The position numbers and the translations under genes were made by a program. Positions 41,483 through 50,322 of a stretch of DNA of 58,668 nucleotides are shown here, in pieces. The DNA comes from Propionibacteriaceae bacterium (GTDB lineage: Bacteria > Actinomycetota > Actinomycetes > Propionibacteriales > Propionibacteriaceae). Position 1 is the stretch's first letter, and every line of letters begins with the position of its first letter. The stretch lies in contig JAUNKV010000016.1 of the NCBI GenBank assembly GCA_030532575.1, forward strand, positions 1 through 58,668, read 5' to 3'. Below the pieces are notes generated by a model that was not told the origin of the DNA, searched no databases, and saw nothing but the letters and a program-made list of their open reading frames with translations.

Positions 41483-43384
41483 TCAACCTTCGGACATCAC
41501 CCGACACACCAGGGCCTCGTAGGGGCGCATCGGGAGACTGCGATCCGCAGCGGTGCCGAGCACCACCTCCACCGGGCGCCCCCGGTGCCTGCGCCTGAGC
41601 GCCCGGGGCGAGAGGTTCACCTCGACGAACCAACGCTCACCGTCGAGCTCCCGGAACCACGCGAAGTAGTCGCGGACATGGGCGTCGATGAACCGGATGG
41701 AACCCAGCCTGAGCGCCCGGTGCGCACGACGCAGCCGGATCAGGTCCTGGTGGAAACGCAGCACCGAGGCAGGGTCCTGCTCCTGCTCGGCGACGCTGTA
41801 CCCGACGGAGTTCTCGAAACCGGCGATCCACGGGGTGCCGGAGGTGAACCCCAGCCCCGGGTCGTGACGCCACCGCATCGGGGTCCGCGCGTGGTCGCGG
41901 GAGCCGGCCAGTACTTTCGGCCAGGCTGCGGGCCCCTCGGCGTCGAGCAGGTTCAACGACTCGACGTCGCGCAGGGCCGAGGCGTCGGGGAAGGCCTGGT
42001 TCACCGCACCGATCTCCTGGCCCTGAAAGATGAACGGGGTGCCACGCATGGTGAGCAACAGCGTCGCGAGGGCCTTGCCCAGGGCGGTACGGAACCGCGG
42101 ATCGGGGTTGACCTTCGAGATCATGCGGGGGTTGTCGTGGTTCTCGAAGAACAGCGCCTGCCAGTCCCCGGCGTCCAGGCGGGACTGGTAGTCGATCCAG
42201 TAGCGCTTGAGGAAGTTGAGATCGTAGGCGTAGTCGTTCCAACGGGTGTGCCCGGGGGTCTCCAGGTGGTCGAAGCTGAACACGAGATCCAACTCGTCGC
42301 GGGAGGAGTGGGTGAGCAGCCGGGCGGTCTCGACGCCAACCCCCGGCCCCTCGCCGATCATCACCGGGCGGGCGTCACCTCCCGGCGTCTCGGTGCCGGG
42401 CGCGACGTCGTCGCGGATGAAGGCGGCCTGCCGCAGCTCCGCCAGGTGGTCGTGCAGGCGGGGGCCGTGGAAGTAGTGCTCCACCCCGGTGAACCCCATG
42501 AGCTGCCCGACGGTGGAGTTGCCGTCGGGCAGGCCGTCGCGCTTGGAGATGTAGTTGATGACATCCAGACGGAAACCGTCGATGCCCTTGTCCAGCCAGA
42601 ACCGGACGATGTCGGCGACCTCCCTGCGCACCGCCGGGTGCTCCCAGTTGAGGTCGGGCTGCTCGGGGGTGAACAGGTGCAGCGCCCAGGTTTCGCCGAT
42701 CCGTCGCCACGCCGGGCCGGAGAAGAAGGAGGTCCAGTTGTTCGGGGGGTTCTCGCCGTCGCGGAGGAAGTAGAAGTCACGGTGGTCGCCCCCGGCCAGG
42801 GCGTCACGGAACCATGGGTGCTCATCGGAGGTGTGGTTGACCACCAGGTCGAGGATGAGACGCATCCCGCGCCGGTGGCAGTCGTCGATGAGCTCCTCGA
42901 GATCGTGCATGGTGCCCATCTCGGTCATGATCGCCCGGTAGTCGGAGATGTCGTAGCCCATGTCCTTGTTCGGGGAGGCGAAGATGGGCGAGAGCCACAG
43001 GCAGTCGACGCCGAGGCGCTGCAGGTGCTCGAGGTGATCGATGATGCCGCGCAGATCACCGACGCCGTCGCCGTCGCTGTCGGCGAAGGAGCGCGGGTAG
43101 ATCTGGTAGAACACGGCCTGCTTCCACCAGGTGGCCTGGACCTCACCGTCGCTGTGGGGTGGTGTCGCGGGGCAGTCGGCGAGGAGGTTGAGCAGGGTCG
43201 CGGTGAAGTCGTTGCCGAGGAACCGGTCGAGCCAGGACACCCTGAAGCGCGAGACCAGCGGATTGGTCACCCAGGCTCGACTCCGGCCCACCTGCAGCAG
43301 GACCTTGTCGATGATGTCACGCCCGAGCGGATGGGCCAGGATGTCGGCGACGGTGGCGGTGCGATCCAGTTTCACGAGGACCAT
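41483..43384 (-). CDS. GH13 alpha-glucosidase (oligo-1,6-glucosidase/trehalose-type)
   Basis: 633 residues. After an 85-residue N-terminal extension of unknown role comes a standard GH13 barrel: WWKQAVFYQIYPRSFADSDG, LVVNHTSDEHPWF, the nucleophile Asp in GIDGFRLDVIN, the acid Glu in MIGEGPGVG and FFENHDNPR. It splits alpha-glucosides in the cytoplasm (no signal). The start is uncertain: ATG 43384 has no ribosome site, and an upstream in-frame ATG lies within the 66-bp palindrome. It is paired with the GPH transporter just upstream, which probably imports its disaccharide. Confidence 0.88.
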   Translation of the reverse strand: MVLVKLDRTATVADILAHPLGRDIIDKVLLQVGRSRAWVTNPLVSRFRVSWLDRFLGNDFTATLLNLLADCPATPPHSDGEVQATWWKQAVFYQIYPRSFADSDGDGVGDLRGIIDHLEHLQRLGVDCLWLSPIFASPNKDMGYDISDYRAIMTEMGTMHDLEELIDDCHRRGMRLILDLVVNHTSDEHPWFRDALAGGDHRDFYFLRDGENPPNNWTSFFSGPAWRRIGETWALHLFTPEQPDLNWEHPAVRREVADIVRFWLDKGIDGFRLDVINYISKRDGLPDGNSTVGQLMGFTGVEHYFHGPRLHDHLAELRQAAFIRDDVAPGTETPGGDARPVMIGEGPGVGVETARLLTHSSRDELDLVFSFDHLETPGHTRWNDYAYDLNFLKRYWIDYQSRLDAGDWQALFFENHDNPRMISKVNPDPRFRTALGKALATLLLTMRGTPFIFQGQEIGAVNQAFPDASALRDVESLNLLDAEGPAAWPKVLAGSRDHARTPMRWRHDPGLGFTSGTPWIAGFENSVGYSVAEQEQDPASVLRFHQDLIRLRRAHRALRLGSIRFIDAHVRDYFAWFRELDGERWFVEVNLSPRALRRRHRGRPVEVVLGTAADRSLPMRPYEALVCRVMSEG

Positions 43385-43400
43385 CGTGCCGGAGGTACGG

Positions 43401-43466
43401 CGGTGTTTTCTGCCATTCTTGGACATTGAACCGGCCTCGGAGCCCAAGGAATGGCAGAAAACACCG
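43401..43466. repeat. 66-bp palindromic element, copy 2
   Basis: Arms CGGTGTTTTCTGCCATTC (43401-43418) and its complement ending at 43466 pair over 18 bases. Total length 66, as in copy 1, but with an unrelated loop. It lies exactly between the stop of the transporter (43467) and the GH13 start, so it would form a hairpin in the two-gene message. Confidence 0.82.
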
Positions 43467-44789
43467 TCACCGCTGCTCCAGCTCCGCGACGATCTCGGCG
43501 AAGCGGGCCTCGTCCAGGCGGTAGCCCCGCAGGATGAACCAGGAGGCCACGGTGAGCAGCATCGGGACGCCCAGCATCACCGCCTGGAGGACGGTGCCAT
43601 CCACCTCGGAGTCGCCGCTGATCCCCGACAGCAGCAGGGCGATCCCGACGAAACCAGTTCCCAGGCCGTTCGAGGCCTTGTAGATGAAGGGCTGCACGGC
43701 CAGGGTGATGGACTCGTTTCGGCGGCCGAGCCTCCACTGGCCGTACTCCACGCAGTCGGTGATGAACATGAGCATGAGCAGCTGGATGAACGCCTGCCCT
43801 CCGAACAGCAGCACCCCGGACAGCACCACCAGCGGGATCGAGGAGGCCGCGAACCAGAACACCAGCAGCCCGGCCAGACACAGCACCGTCGCCAGGGTGT
43901 GGATCTGGCGACGACGCAGCCTGCGGCGCAGCAGCGGGAAGACCGCGAGCCCCGCCAGCTGCGCGACGGCCAGGACCACGGCGAAGATCGAGTACGCGCC
44001 CTCGTCGCCGTGGACGTACTTGAACCAATAGATGCCGAGGCTGGTCACCGTCATGTACCCGGCCATGAAGCACAGCATCGCGGCGGTGACCCACAGCAGC
44101 TGGTCGTTGCGGCCGATCACCGAGACCACCTCGCGCCAGGTGGTGCGCTCCCGCTCGAGCTCGACCTGCTGGTGGGTGAAGATCAGCGTCAACAGCTGGA
44201 AGGCCAGCTTCAGCGCCACGAGGATCGCGGCGAAGGCCAGCCAGCCCAGCTGCTCGTCCCCGAGAACCGCCCCCAGGGCCGTGGTCGCGGGCAGCACCGC
44301 CACCACGACGCTGAACAGCCCGAGGTTCGCGACGATCCGGGCGGCGGCCCCGATCCGCTCCCGCTCCTTCAGGTCCTGCGACAGCGCGGGCAGCATCGAC
44401 CAGAACGAGATGTCGTTGATGGTGTAGGCCACCGACCAGATCAGGTAGACCGCCGTGAACCACGCGATGAAGGCCCACCCCGTCAGCCCGGTGTCGATGA
44501 ACAACCCCAGGGTGGCCACCGCCCACAGCGCCCCACCGAACGCGATCCACGGCTTGAACTTCCCCCACCGCGAGCGGGTGTTGTCCACGATCAGCCCCAT
44601 CACGGGATCGTTGAGTGCGTCGAAGATGCGCATCACCACCAGCACGACGGTGACCGCCGCGGTCGCCGTCGCCGGGATGCGGGCCACATCGGTGAGGTAG
44701 TACATGAGGTAGAGGCTCACCAGCGCCGCCGACATGTCGCGCCCGAGCGTTCCCAACCCGAAGCTGAGACGGTTGCGCCAAGGACTCAT
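43467..44789 (-). CDS. GPH/MelB-type sugar transporter
   Basis: 440 residues, twelve membrane segments, glycoside-pentoside-hexuronide:cation symporter family. It has RLSFGLGTLGRDM near the start and the family motif DALNDPVMGLIVDNTRSRWG in the first loop. A cation-coupled uptake of a di- or oligosaccharide is likely, supplying the GH13 enzyme immediately downstream. ATG 44789 (MSPWRNRLSFG) is preferred to a longer frame whose extra residues are not membrane-like. Confidence 0.9.
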   Translation of the reverse strand: MSPWRNRLSFGLGTLGRDMSAALVSLYLMYYLTDVARIPATATAAVTVVLVVMRIFDALNDPVMGLIVDNTRSRWGKFKPWIAFGGALWAVATLGLFIDTGLTGWAFIAWFTAVYLIWSVAYTINDISFWSMLPALSQDLKERERIGAAARIVANLGLFSVVVAVLPATTALGAVLGDEQLGWLAFAAILVALKLAFQLLTLIFTHQQVELERERTTWREVVSVIGRNDQLLWVTAAMLCFMAGYMTVTSLGIYWFKYVHGDEGAYSIFAVVLAVAQLAGLAVFPLLRRRLRRRQIHTLATVLCLAGLLVFWFAASSIPLVVLSGVLLFGGQAFIQLLMLMFITDCVEYGQWRLGRRNESITLAVQPFIYKASNGLGTGFVGIALLLSGISGDSEVDGTVLQAVMLGVPMLLTVASWFILRGYRLDEARFAEIVAELEQR

Positions 44790-44835
44790 GGCGCAACCGT
44801 ACCGGGCAGAGCCCGGCCGCGGTTCCCGGGGCGGT

Positions 44836-44879
44836 CTGCAAACCTGCACCTTGAAGTCCTGCAAACCCATGCCTTGAAG
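44836..44879. promoter_or_regulatory. Direct repeat in the transporter/merR divergent region
   Basis: CTGCAAACCTGCACCTTGAAG at 44836-44856 is repeated with three changes at 44859-44879 (period 23). It lies about 50 bases upstream of the transporter start and upstream of the merR promoter. A regulator binding two adjacent sites on one face of the helix would fit. Confidence 0.4.
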
Positions 44880-44896
44880 ACCATTTGCCCCGACTC

Positions 44897-44927
44897 TTGA
44901 CTCTCACACGGTGGCAGGGTCCACAGT
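44897..44927 (+). promoter_or_regulatory. MerR-type promoter with 19-bp spacer
   Basis: -35 TTGACT (44897-44902), spacer 19, -10 CACAGT (44922-44927). The long spacer holds an imperfect palindrome (GACTCTCACAC against GGTGGCAGGGTC), the arrangement MerR proteins untwist. The -10 ends 7 bases before the merR ATG, so the mRNA is expected to be leaderless. Confidence 0.75.
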
Positions 44928-44933
44928 GGAGTC

Positions 44934-45752
44934 ATGGCCGAGACCAGACTGCTCCGCATCGGGGAGTTCTCCACCCTCACCCGGTTGTCCGTGCGAATGC
45001 TCAGGCACTACGACGCCCACGGCGTCCTGAGCCCGGCGAACGTCGACGAGTTCACCGGGTACCGGTTCTACGCGCCGGGCCAGGTGGCCGAGGCGTTGCT
45101 GATCCGTCAGCTGCGCGACGTGGGCTTCTCCGTCTCCGCCATCGCCGCGCTGCTCCCACTGCGCCGGGAACCGGAACTGCTCCGGCGGGCGCTGAAGGTG
45201 CAGCGTGAGCACCTTGTGACCGAGGCCCGCAACGCTGAGCTGCGCCTCGCTCGGATCGACCAACTCATCTCCACCACACACGGGAGGGCCATCATGGCCG
45301 AAATCACCACCACCACCCATCCCGCGCACCGCGTCGTCGCCCTGCGCACCGTCATCCCCACCTACCAGGACGAGGGACGGGCCTGGGACCAGCTCATGCC
45401 CGAGGTGATGAAGCAGCACCTGCCGCTGGCCGACGGGCCGTGCGGAGCCACCTTCCACGACCCCGAGTACAAGGAGGCCGACGTGGACGTCGAGGTCTGG
45501 GTCCCGGTCCAGCCCGACGCGACGGCCACGGCCCCGCTCACCACCCGCGACGTGCCGGAGCAGCGGGTCGCCGTCGCCCTGGTGAAGGGACCCTACGACC
45601 TCATCGGCGACGCGATCGATGAGCTGGGCTCCCACCTCGAGGCCGAGGGGCTGACCATCGCCGGGCCGATGTACAACCGCTACCTCGTCGACCCCACACA
45701 GACCGACGATCCGTCCCAGTACGTGACCGAGGTCTGCATCCCGGTCTCGTGA
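44934..45752 (+). CDS. MerR-family regulator with GyrI-like effector domain
   Basis: 272 residues. N-terminal MerR helix-turn-helix (RIGEFSTLTRLSVRMLRHYD, then TGYRFYAPGQVAEALLIRQL), a coiled-coil dimer helix, and from about 125 a GyrI/BmrR-type small-molecule domain (HRVVALRTVIPTYQDEG; DVEVWVPV; YVTEVCIPVS). BmrR/TipA-like proteins sense cationic drugs. It is predicted to control its own leaderless promoter. A weak hairpin terminator follows. Confidence 0.9.
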   Translation: MAETRLLRIGEFSTLTRLSVRMLRHYDAHGVLSPANVDEFTGYRFYAPGQVAEALLIRQLRDVGFSVSAIAALLPLRREPELLRRALKVQREHLVTEARNAELRLARIDQLISTTHGRAIMAEITTTTHPAHRVVALRTVIPTYQDEGRAWDQLMPEVMKQHLPLADGPCGATFHDPEYKEADVDVEVWVPVQPDATATAPLTTRDVPEQRVAVALVKGPYDLIGDAIDELGSHLEAEGLTIAGPMYNRYLVDPTQTDDPSQYVTEVCIPVS

Positions 45753-45766
45753 CCCCTGCCGGTTGT

Positions 45767-45795
45767 CGCCATCCGTCATTCCCCGACGGGTGGCG
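45767..45795 (+). terminator. Terminator after merR gene
   Basis: 11-bp stem with one G.U pair (CGCCATCCGTC with GACGGGTGGCG) and a 7-base loop, located 14 bases after the stop. Confidence 0.55.
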
Positions 45796-45838
45796 GACAC
45801 CGACGCGGACGACCACCGTCGCACTACCTACGGTCGCG

Positions 45839-45844
45839 TAAACT
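45839..45844 (+). promoter_or_regulatory. Candidate -10 element of the acyl-CoA ligase gene
   Basis: TAAACT lies eight bases before the ATG at 45853, so the start of transcription would fall at or next to the start codon (leaderless or nearly so). No clear -35 was recognised. Confidence 0.45.
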
Positions 45845-45852
45845 AAGGGTTC

Positions 45853-47634
45853 ATGATCGATCATCTCGCCGTGCAGCTGCGCCACACCATCGTGGAGCAC
45901 CGCGGCCGCCCCGCCACCCGCATCAGGACCGACAAGGGCTGGCGCGTCCACAGCTTCGAGCAGTTCGGCCGCCGCATCGACCAGATCGCCCAGGGGCTGC
46001 TGGACCGGGGCATCCAGCCCGGCGACCGCATCGGTCTGTTCGCCGCCAACTGTCCCGAATGGTCCGAGATCGACTTCGGCGCCACGACGGTGCGCGCCGT
46101 GCCCGTACCGCTCTACTCCACCTCCACCCCCGAGCAGATCCGCCACATCGCCGCCGACTCGGGGCTGCGCATCATGGTGGTCGGCGGCCGCAGCGAGGGC
46201 GAGCGGGTCCTTCAGGTGGCAGACGAGCTGAAGGAACTGGAGCTCATCGTCGCCATCACGCCGTGGCAGGGGATGCCGGAGACGGTGATCCCCCTCGAGG
46301 AGCTGCGCGCCACCCCCGACCCCGAGGCCATCGGGCGACGCCTCGCCGCCGCCACCCCCGACGATCTCGCCTCGATCATCTACACCTCCGGCACCACCGG
46401 CGACCCCAAGGGCGTGATGCTGCGCCACGGCGCCTTCCTGGCGCAGAAACGTGCCATCGACCAGATGTTCACCTTCGACGGCGACGACCACTCGCTGTGC
46501 TTCCTGCCGCTGTCGCACGCCCTGGAACGCGCCTGGACCGCGATCATCCTGCTCAAGGGCTGCATGAACACCTACGTGCCGGATGCCCGCACCGTCGCCC
46601 AGGCGATGATCGATGCGAAACCGACGCTGCTGGTCAGCGTGCCGAAGCTGTACGAGAAGGTCTTCGCGACGGCGCACGCGAAGGTGGCCTCCTCCAAGCT
46701 CAAGCGCGCGATCTTCACCTGGGCCCTCAGGGTCGGTGCGAAGAACCAGCGCGCCTACCGCAAGGGACGAAGGCCCGCGCTGTGGTGGCGGGCTCAGCTG
46801 GGCCTGGCCGACCGCCTCGTGCTGTCCAACATCCGTGCCGCCATCGGTGGTCGCAAATCCGTGCTGGCTTGTGGTGGAGCCCCGATCCGCAAGGAGGTCG
46901 AGGAGTTCTTCTCCGCCGTCGGGCAGCCCATCCACACCGGCTACGGCCTGACCGAGGCCTCCCCGCTGGTGACCTTCAACTCGCCGGGCGGATTCAAGAT
47001 CGGCACCACGGGGCGGGTGCTCGACGGCGGACAGCTCCACATCGGCGAGCACGGCGAGGTGTTGTTCCGCGGCCCCAACGTCATGGCCGGGTACTGGAAC
47101 GACGAGGAGGCCACCCGCGCCGCCATCGACGAGGACGGTTGGCTCCACACCGGGGACGCCGGGTACGTCGATGTGGACGGGTTCCTCGTCATCACCGACC
47201 GGATCAAGGACATCATCGTCACCCTCGGCGGCAAGAACGTCGCCCCGCAGCCAATCGAGGGGATGATCCTGGCCGACCCGCTGTTCGAGCACGCGGTACT
47301 GCTGGGCGACAACCGGCCCTGCCTGACACTGCTGGTCAAGCCGTCGCTGCCCCAGGTGGAGGAGCTGGGCAAGCTGATGCAGTGGCCGGGCGAGGTGGCC
47401 GACTGGGTGAAATCCGGGGAGCTCGCGGAGGAGCTGCGACGGCGCGTCGCCGACCTCACCGCGAAGCTGCCCTCCCAGGAACGCCCCCGCGCCACCGAGG
47501 TGATGGACGAGGACCTGACCCCCGACAACGGCCTGCTCACCCCGACGTTGAAGGTGCGACGACGTCAGGTGGAGGAGCGTTTCAAGGAACTCATCGACGG
47601 CATGTACGAGGCCCTGGAGCGTCGCCGCCGGTGA
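45853..47634 (+). CDS. Long-chain fatty acid-CoA ligase (FadD15-like)
   Basis: 593 residues, adenylate-forming superfamily. AMP motif IIYTSGTTGDPKGVML, TGYGLTEASPLVTFN, and GWLHTGDAGYVDVDGFLVIT with ITDRIKDIIVTLGGKNVAPQ. Activates fatty acids with ATP and CoA for lipid synthesis or breakdown. It resembles the FadD15/AAE-type ligases common in Actinobacteria. bluB follows 22 bases on in the same direction. Confidence 0.92.
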   Translation: MIDHLAVQLRHTIVEHRGRPATRIRTDKGWRVHSFEQFGRRIDQIAQGLLDRGIQPGDRIGLFAANCPEWSEIDFGATTVRAVPVPLYSTSTPEQIRHIAADSGLRIMVVGGRSEGERVLQVADELKELELIVAITPWQGMPETVIPLEELRATPDPEAIGRRLAAATPDDLASIIYTSGTTGDPKGVMLRHGAFLAQKRAIDQMFTFDGDDHSLCFLPLSHALERAWTAIILLKGCMNTYVPDARTVAQAMIDAKPTLLVSVPKLYEKVFATAHAKVASSKLKRAIFTWALRVGAKNQRAYRKGRRPALWWRAQLGLADRLVLSNIRAAIGGRKSVLACGGAPIRKEVEEFFSAVGQPIHTGYGLTEASPLVTFNSPGGFKIGTTGRVLDGGQLHIGEHGEVLFRGPNVMAGYWNDEEATRAAIDEDGWLHTGDAGYVDVDGFLVITDRIKDIIVTLGGKNVAPQPIEGMILADPLFEHAVLLGDNRPCLTLLVKPSLPQVEELGKLMQWPGEVADWVKSGELAEELRRRVADLTAKLPSQERPRATEVMDEDLTPDNGLLTPTLKVRRRQVEERFKELIDGMYEALERRRR

Positions 47635-47656
47635 GGGCCCGGTAGGGTTTCGACCC

Positions 47657-48289
47657 ATGGACGACTCCCTTTCCCAAGCGCTGAAGCAGATCATCGCTCG
47701 CCGCCGTGACGTGCGGGCCGAGTTCACCGGAGAGCCCCTCGGCGACGACGAGCTGCGGTGTCTGCTGGAGGCGGCCCACGCCGCCCCGAGTGTGGGGAAC
47801 AGCCAGCCGTGGGACTTCGTGGTGGTGCGGGACCGTGACCTGCTGGAACGGTTCGCGGCCCATGTCGCGCAGTGCAGGCTGGACTACGCCGACTCCCTCG
47901 ACGACGAGCGTCGGGCCACGTTCAACCCGATCAAGATCGAGGGCATCAAGGAGTCCGGCCTCGGCATCGTCGCCACCTACGACCCGACCCGCTCGGGGCC
48001 GAACGTGCTGGGCCGCCACACCATCAGCGACGCCGGGGTGTTCTCGGTGGTGTGCGCCATCCAGAACCTGTGGCTGATGGCGGCGGCCCGGGGCATCGGG
48101 GTGGGCTGGGTGTCGTTCTACAAGGAGCCCTTCCTCAAGGAGCTGCTCGGCATCCCGGAGCATGTGCGCCCCGTCGGCTGGCTGTGCGTGGGCCACGTGA
48201 GTTGCCTGCAGGAGGTCCCGGACCTGATCCGCTTCGGCTGGAACGACCGCATTGCTCTCGACGAGGTCATCCACGACGACCGCTGGTGA
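47657..48289 (+). CDS. bluB: 5,6-dimethylbenzimidazole synthase
   Basis: 210 residues, nitroreductase fold. It matches BluB: RRRDVRAEFTGEPL, LLEAAHAAPSVGNSQPWDFV, GRHTISDAGVFSVVCAIQN and RGIGVGWVSFYKEPFL. BluB uses oxygen to break up reduced flavin and yields dimethylbenzimidazole, the lower ligand of vitamin B12. This ties to the B12-dependent diol dehydratase locus in the same window, though it is 17 kb away and not co-transcribed. It follows the acyl-CoA ligase and ends before a strong terminator. Confidence 0.85.
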   Translation: MDDSLSQALKQIIARRRDVRAEFTGEPLGDDELRCLLEAAHAAPSVGNSQPWDFVVVRDRDLLERFAAHVAQCRLDYADSLDDERRATFNPIKIEGIKESGLGIVATYDPTRSGPNVLGRHTISDAGVFSVVCAIQNLWLMAAARGIGVGWVSFYKEPFLKELLGIPEHVRPVGWLCVGHVSCLQEVPDLIRFGWNDRIALDEVIHDDRW

Positions 48290-48320
48290 ACCGCCCGGCG
48301 TGACCAACGGGACACGCGAG

Positions 48321-48353
48321 AACCCCGGCCCCGGATGATCCGGGGCCGGGGTT
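48321..48353. terminator. Bidirectional terminator
   Basis: Perfect 15-bp stem AACCCCGGCCCCGGA (48321-48335) with its complement at 48339-48353 and a TGA loop. It lies between converging bluB and the sigma-partner gene. Confidence 0.92.
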
Positions 48354-48360
48354 GTTCACA

Positions 48361-49659
48361 TCACTTGCAGGTGAAGTCCTCCTCAGGCAGTTCCGACAGC
48401 GGGATGGACCTGACCTTGACGTCATCGGAGAAATTCTCGCCGGAGATGGACTGATTGAGCATCACCCGGCCCTGGGCCAGCACCGTGAACTGGTAGGTGT
48501 GCCTGGGGTTGCCGTCCTCGACCGCGGCCTGGGTGTACAGGTTGTACAGCCGGTTGTCCGAGGCCAGCCACTGCTCCGCGACGCCGCCGTAGCTGCCGGT
48601 TCCCTCGTCGACCATCATGACGGGCTCGCCCCATCCCAGATGGTGGAGCCATATCCCGCTGGCCTCGCTGCCGTCGCTCAGCGCGAGGATCTGCCCGATG
48701 CGGCCCTCCACGTTGTACTCCGTGGAGCCCTCGAACACCGGGGTCATCGTGCCGTTGGGATCGACGAACATGGCTCCCTTGTCCAGGAACCGGACCTGAC
48801 CCCGGCCGTCCAGCGCAGTCAGCGGCTCGAACTTCTGGTTCTCCAGGACCGACTCCGCCTTGGTGCCGGAGTGCAGGTCCACGACGTGGAGACTCGCCTT
48901 GGTGAAGACCGGGTCCCCGCTGTTCGGGGTGATCTCCCCGCTGCTGATCCACAGCTTCCCGTTGGAGATGCTCAGGCTGCGGCCTGCACCGTCGGCGGGC
49001 AGGAAATCAATGGGCTGGCTCTCCGCACCGTTGGTGCGATCCCACACCATCAATCGGCCGTTGGTGTCGGGATAGACCACGAAGCGGCCATCGGTGACGG
49101 GCAGACTCTGGGCGGTGTCCACGTGGTCGTCGATCAGGGTCTCCTTGCCGTCGGCGGAAACCAGGCTGAGGGTTCCGGTGTCATCCTTCCCCTGCTTCAG
49201 CTTCACCCGGGTACCGCGATCCACGAAGGAGATCGTCTCCTCAGCGGACACCGCGGTCTCGGCCTCGAAGGCGCTGACCCAGGACTGCGGCATCGTGATG
49301 ACGCACTTCGGTTCCGCGCTGGGTTTCGGCGGGGTCTCGTCGGCGTGCTCCTCCTGGGACGGGGCCGTGGTGGGTTCCTCGCTGGGAGCGGCACTCGGGG
49401 CCTGCTCACTCGACGGTGTCGGAGTCACCTCCGGGGTGCTCGGCACGGTCAGGATTTCAGGGTGCTGTGCGTTGGACAGCGAATTCAGGTACACCGCCCC
49501 CGCACCCACACCGACGGTGAGCGCGGCGACGACGGTCACCGTCGCCATGCGCTGCCGGGCGCGCTTACGGCCCTGGGCGTGGTTCCACACACTCTGCGGG
49601 GTGAGGGAGGTGTCACCGGACTGGCTCTGGAGCAGGTTCTTCAGATCCTTGGTGTCCAT
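48361..49659 (-). CDS. Membrane partner of ECF sigma factor, pair 1
   Basis: 432 residues. It begins MDTKDLKNLLQSQSGDTSLT, then SVWNHAQGRKRARQR, one membrane helix (about 40-60), a Pro/Ser/Thr/Glu linker and a large outer domain. The outer domain has repeated short beta-strand units (LMVWDRTNG; LWISSGEITP; VVDLHSGTKA) like a beta-propeller. One base separates its ATG from the sigma stop, and GGAG lies six bases before. By position it should be the anti-sigma factor, with the conserved cytoplasmic N-terminus binding sigma. It has no zinc anti-sigma motif. A paralogue is at 50323-51492. Confidence 0.75.
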   Translation of the reverse strand: MDTKDLKNLLQSQSGDTSLTPQSVWNHAQGRKRARQRMATVTVVAALTVGVGAGAVYLNSLSNAQHPEILTVPSTPEVTPTPSSEQAPSAAPSEEPTTAPSQEEHADETPPKPSAEPKCVITMPQSWVSAFEAETAVSAEETISFVDRGTRVKLKQGKDDTGTLSLVSADGKETLIDDHVDTAQSLPVTDGRFVVYPDTNGRLMVWDRTNGAESQPIDFLPADGAGRSLSISNGKLWISSGEITPNSGDPVFTKASLHVVDLHSGTKAESVLENQKFEPLTALDGRGQVRFLDKGAMFVDPNGTMTPVFEGSTEYNVEGRIGQILALSDGSEASGIWLHHLGWGEPVMMVDEGTGSYGGVAEQWLASDNRLYNLYTQAAVEDGNPRHTYQFTVLAQGRVMLNQSISGENFSDDVKVRSIPLSELPEEDFTCK

Positions 49660-49660
49660 C

Positions 49661-50185
49661 TCAGGCTCCAATCGTCTCGACGTCGACCACGCGCATCTTG
49701 TTCAGCGCGCGGGCGGTGGTGGACTTGACGGTGCCGACCGCGATGCCCAGCTCGTAGGCGGTGGCGGCTTCGGTGAGGTCGGCCAGGAAACGCAGTGTGA
49801 TGACCGCTCTCTCCCGTGGTGACAGGGGGCGCATCAGTTCCTCGATCATGGCGCTGCGCTCCAGGTTGTGTTGCGGGTCCCCCCACGACGTGCGGGATGC
49901 GGGTTCCGCCGGGTCATCGGTGGGCTGGAAGATCTGCGTGAAACGTCGTTTGCGACGCCATGAGTCATAGGCCGAGTTCACCAGGATTCGGCGCACGTAG
50001 GACAGCTGATCCGTCGCCCGCATCACCTTGGACCAGGAACGGCAGGCCTTCTCCATGGCGGTCTGCACCAGTTCATCAGCGGCATCCGGGCTTCCAGTCA
50101 GCGAGCGTGCGATCCTCACCAGGTAGCCCAGGTTCGCGCTGGCGAACTCCTGGAAACTCTCCTGAAGCTCGATGGTGGTTGGCAT
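49661..50185 (-). CDS. ECF sigma factor, SigE family, pair 1
   Basis: 174 residues. Region 2: FASANLGYLVRIARSLTGSP with DAADELVQTAMEKACRSW and YVRRILVNSAYDSWRRKRRF. Region 4: LSPRERAVITLRFLADLTEA followed by AYELGIAVGTVKSTTARAL. The form is that of the SigE-type subfamily abundant in Actinobacteria. Upstream is a GAACC-N17-CGTC promoter that it may recognise itself. Closely related to the sigma at 51494-52018. Confidence 0.93.
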   Translation of the reverse strand: MPTTIELQESFQEFASANLGYLVRIARSLTGSPDAADELVQTAMEKACRSWSKVMRATDQLSYVRRILVNSAYDSWRRKRRFTQIFQPTDDPAEPASRTSWGDPQHNLERSAMIEELMRPLSPRERAVITLRFLADLTEAATAYELGIAVGTVKSTTARALNKMRVVDVETIGA

Positions 50186-50208
50186 CTCGTCCTCCTTTCA
50201 CTTCTGCA

Positions 50209-50234
50209 GACGAATCTTCCTGTGTGAAAGGTTC
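50209..50234 (-). promoter_or_regulatory. ECF-type promoter of sigma pair 1
   Basis: On the minus strand: -35 GAACC (50230-50234), 17-base spacer, -10 CGTC (50209-50212). The -35 lies in a small palindrome, TGTGAAAGGTTCACA (50223-50237 on the plus strand). A matching GAACCTTT element precedes the second sigma gene. This suggests that the sigmas autoregulate. Confidence 0.55.
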
Positions 50235-50322
50235 ACATCGGTCGCAAGAATTTTTGCCGCAGGCTCCGCGAACGGCGGGGCAACCCTTCGTCGAGTGACG
50301 GTGGACGACGGCGAGGGCCGGG

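Noticed and set aside
43131-44900. Plus-strand open frame (589 codons) opposite the GPH transporter
   Set aside because: Composition of a high-G+C shadow frame; the transporter on the other strand has clear family motifs.
50223-50237. CRP/GlxR site before sigma pair 1
   Set aside because: TGTGA and TCACA are present, but the spacer is five bases instead of six. The palindrome coincides with the ECF -35 box, which explains it better.
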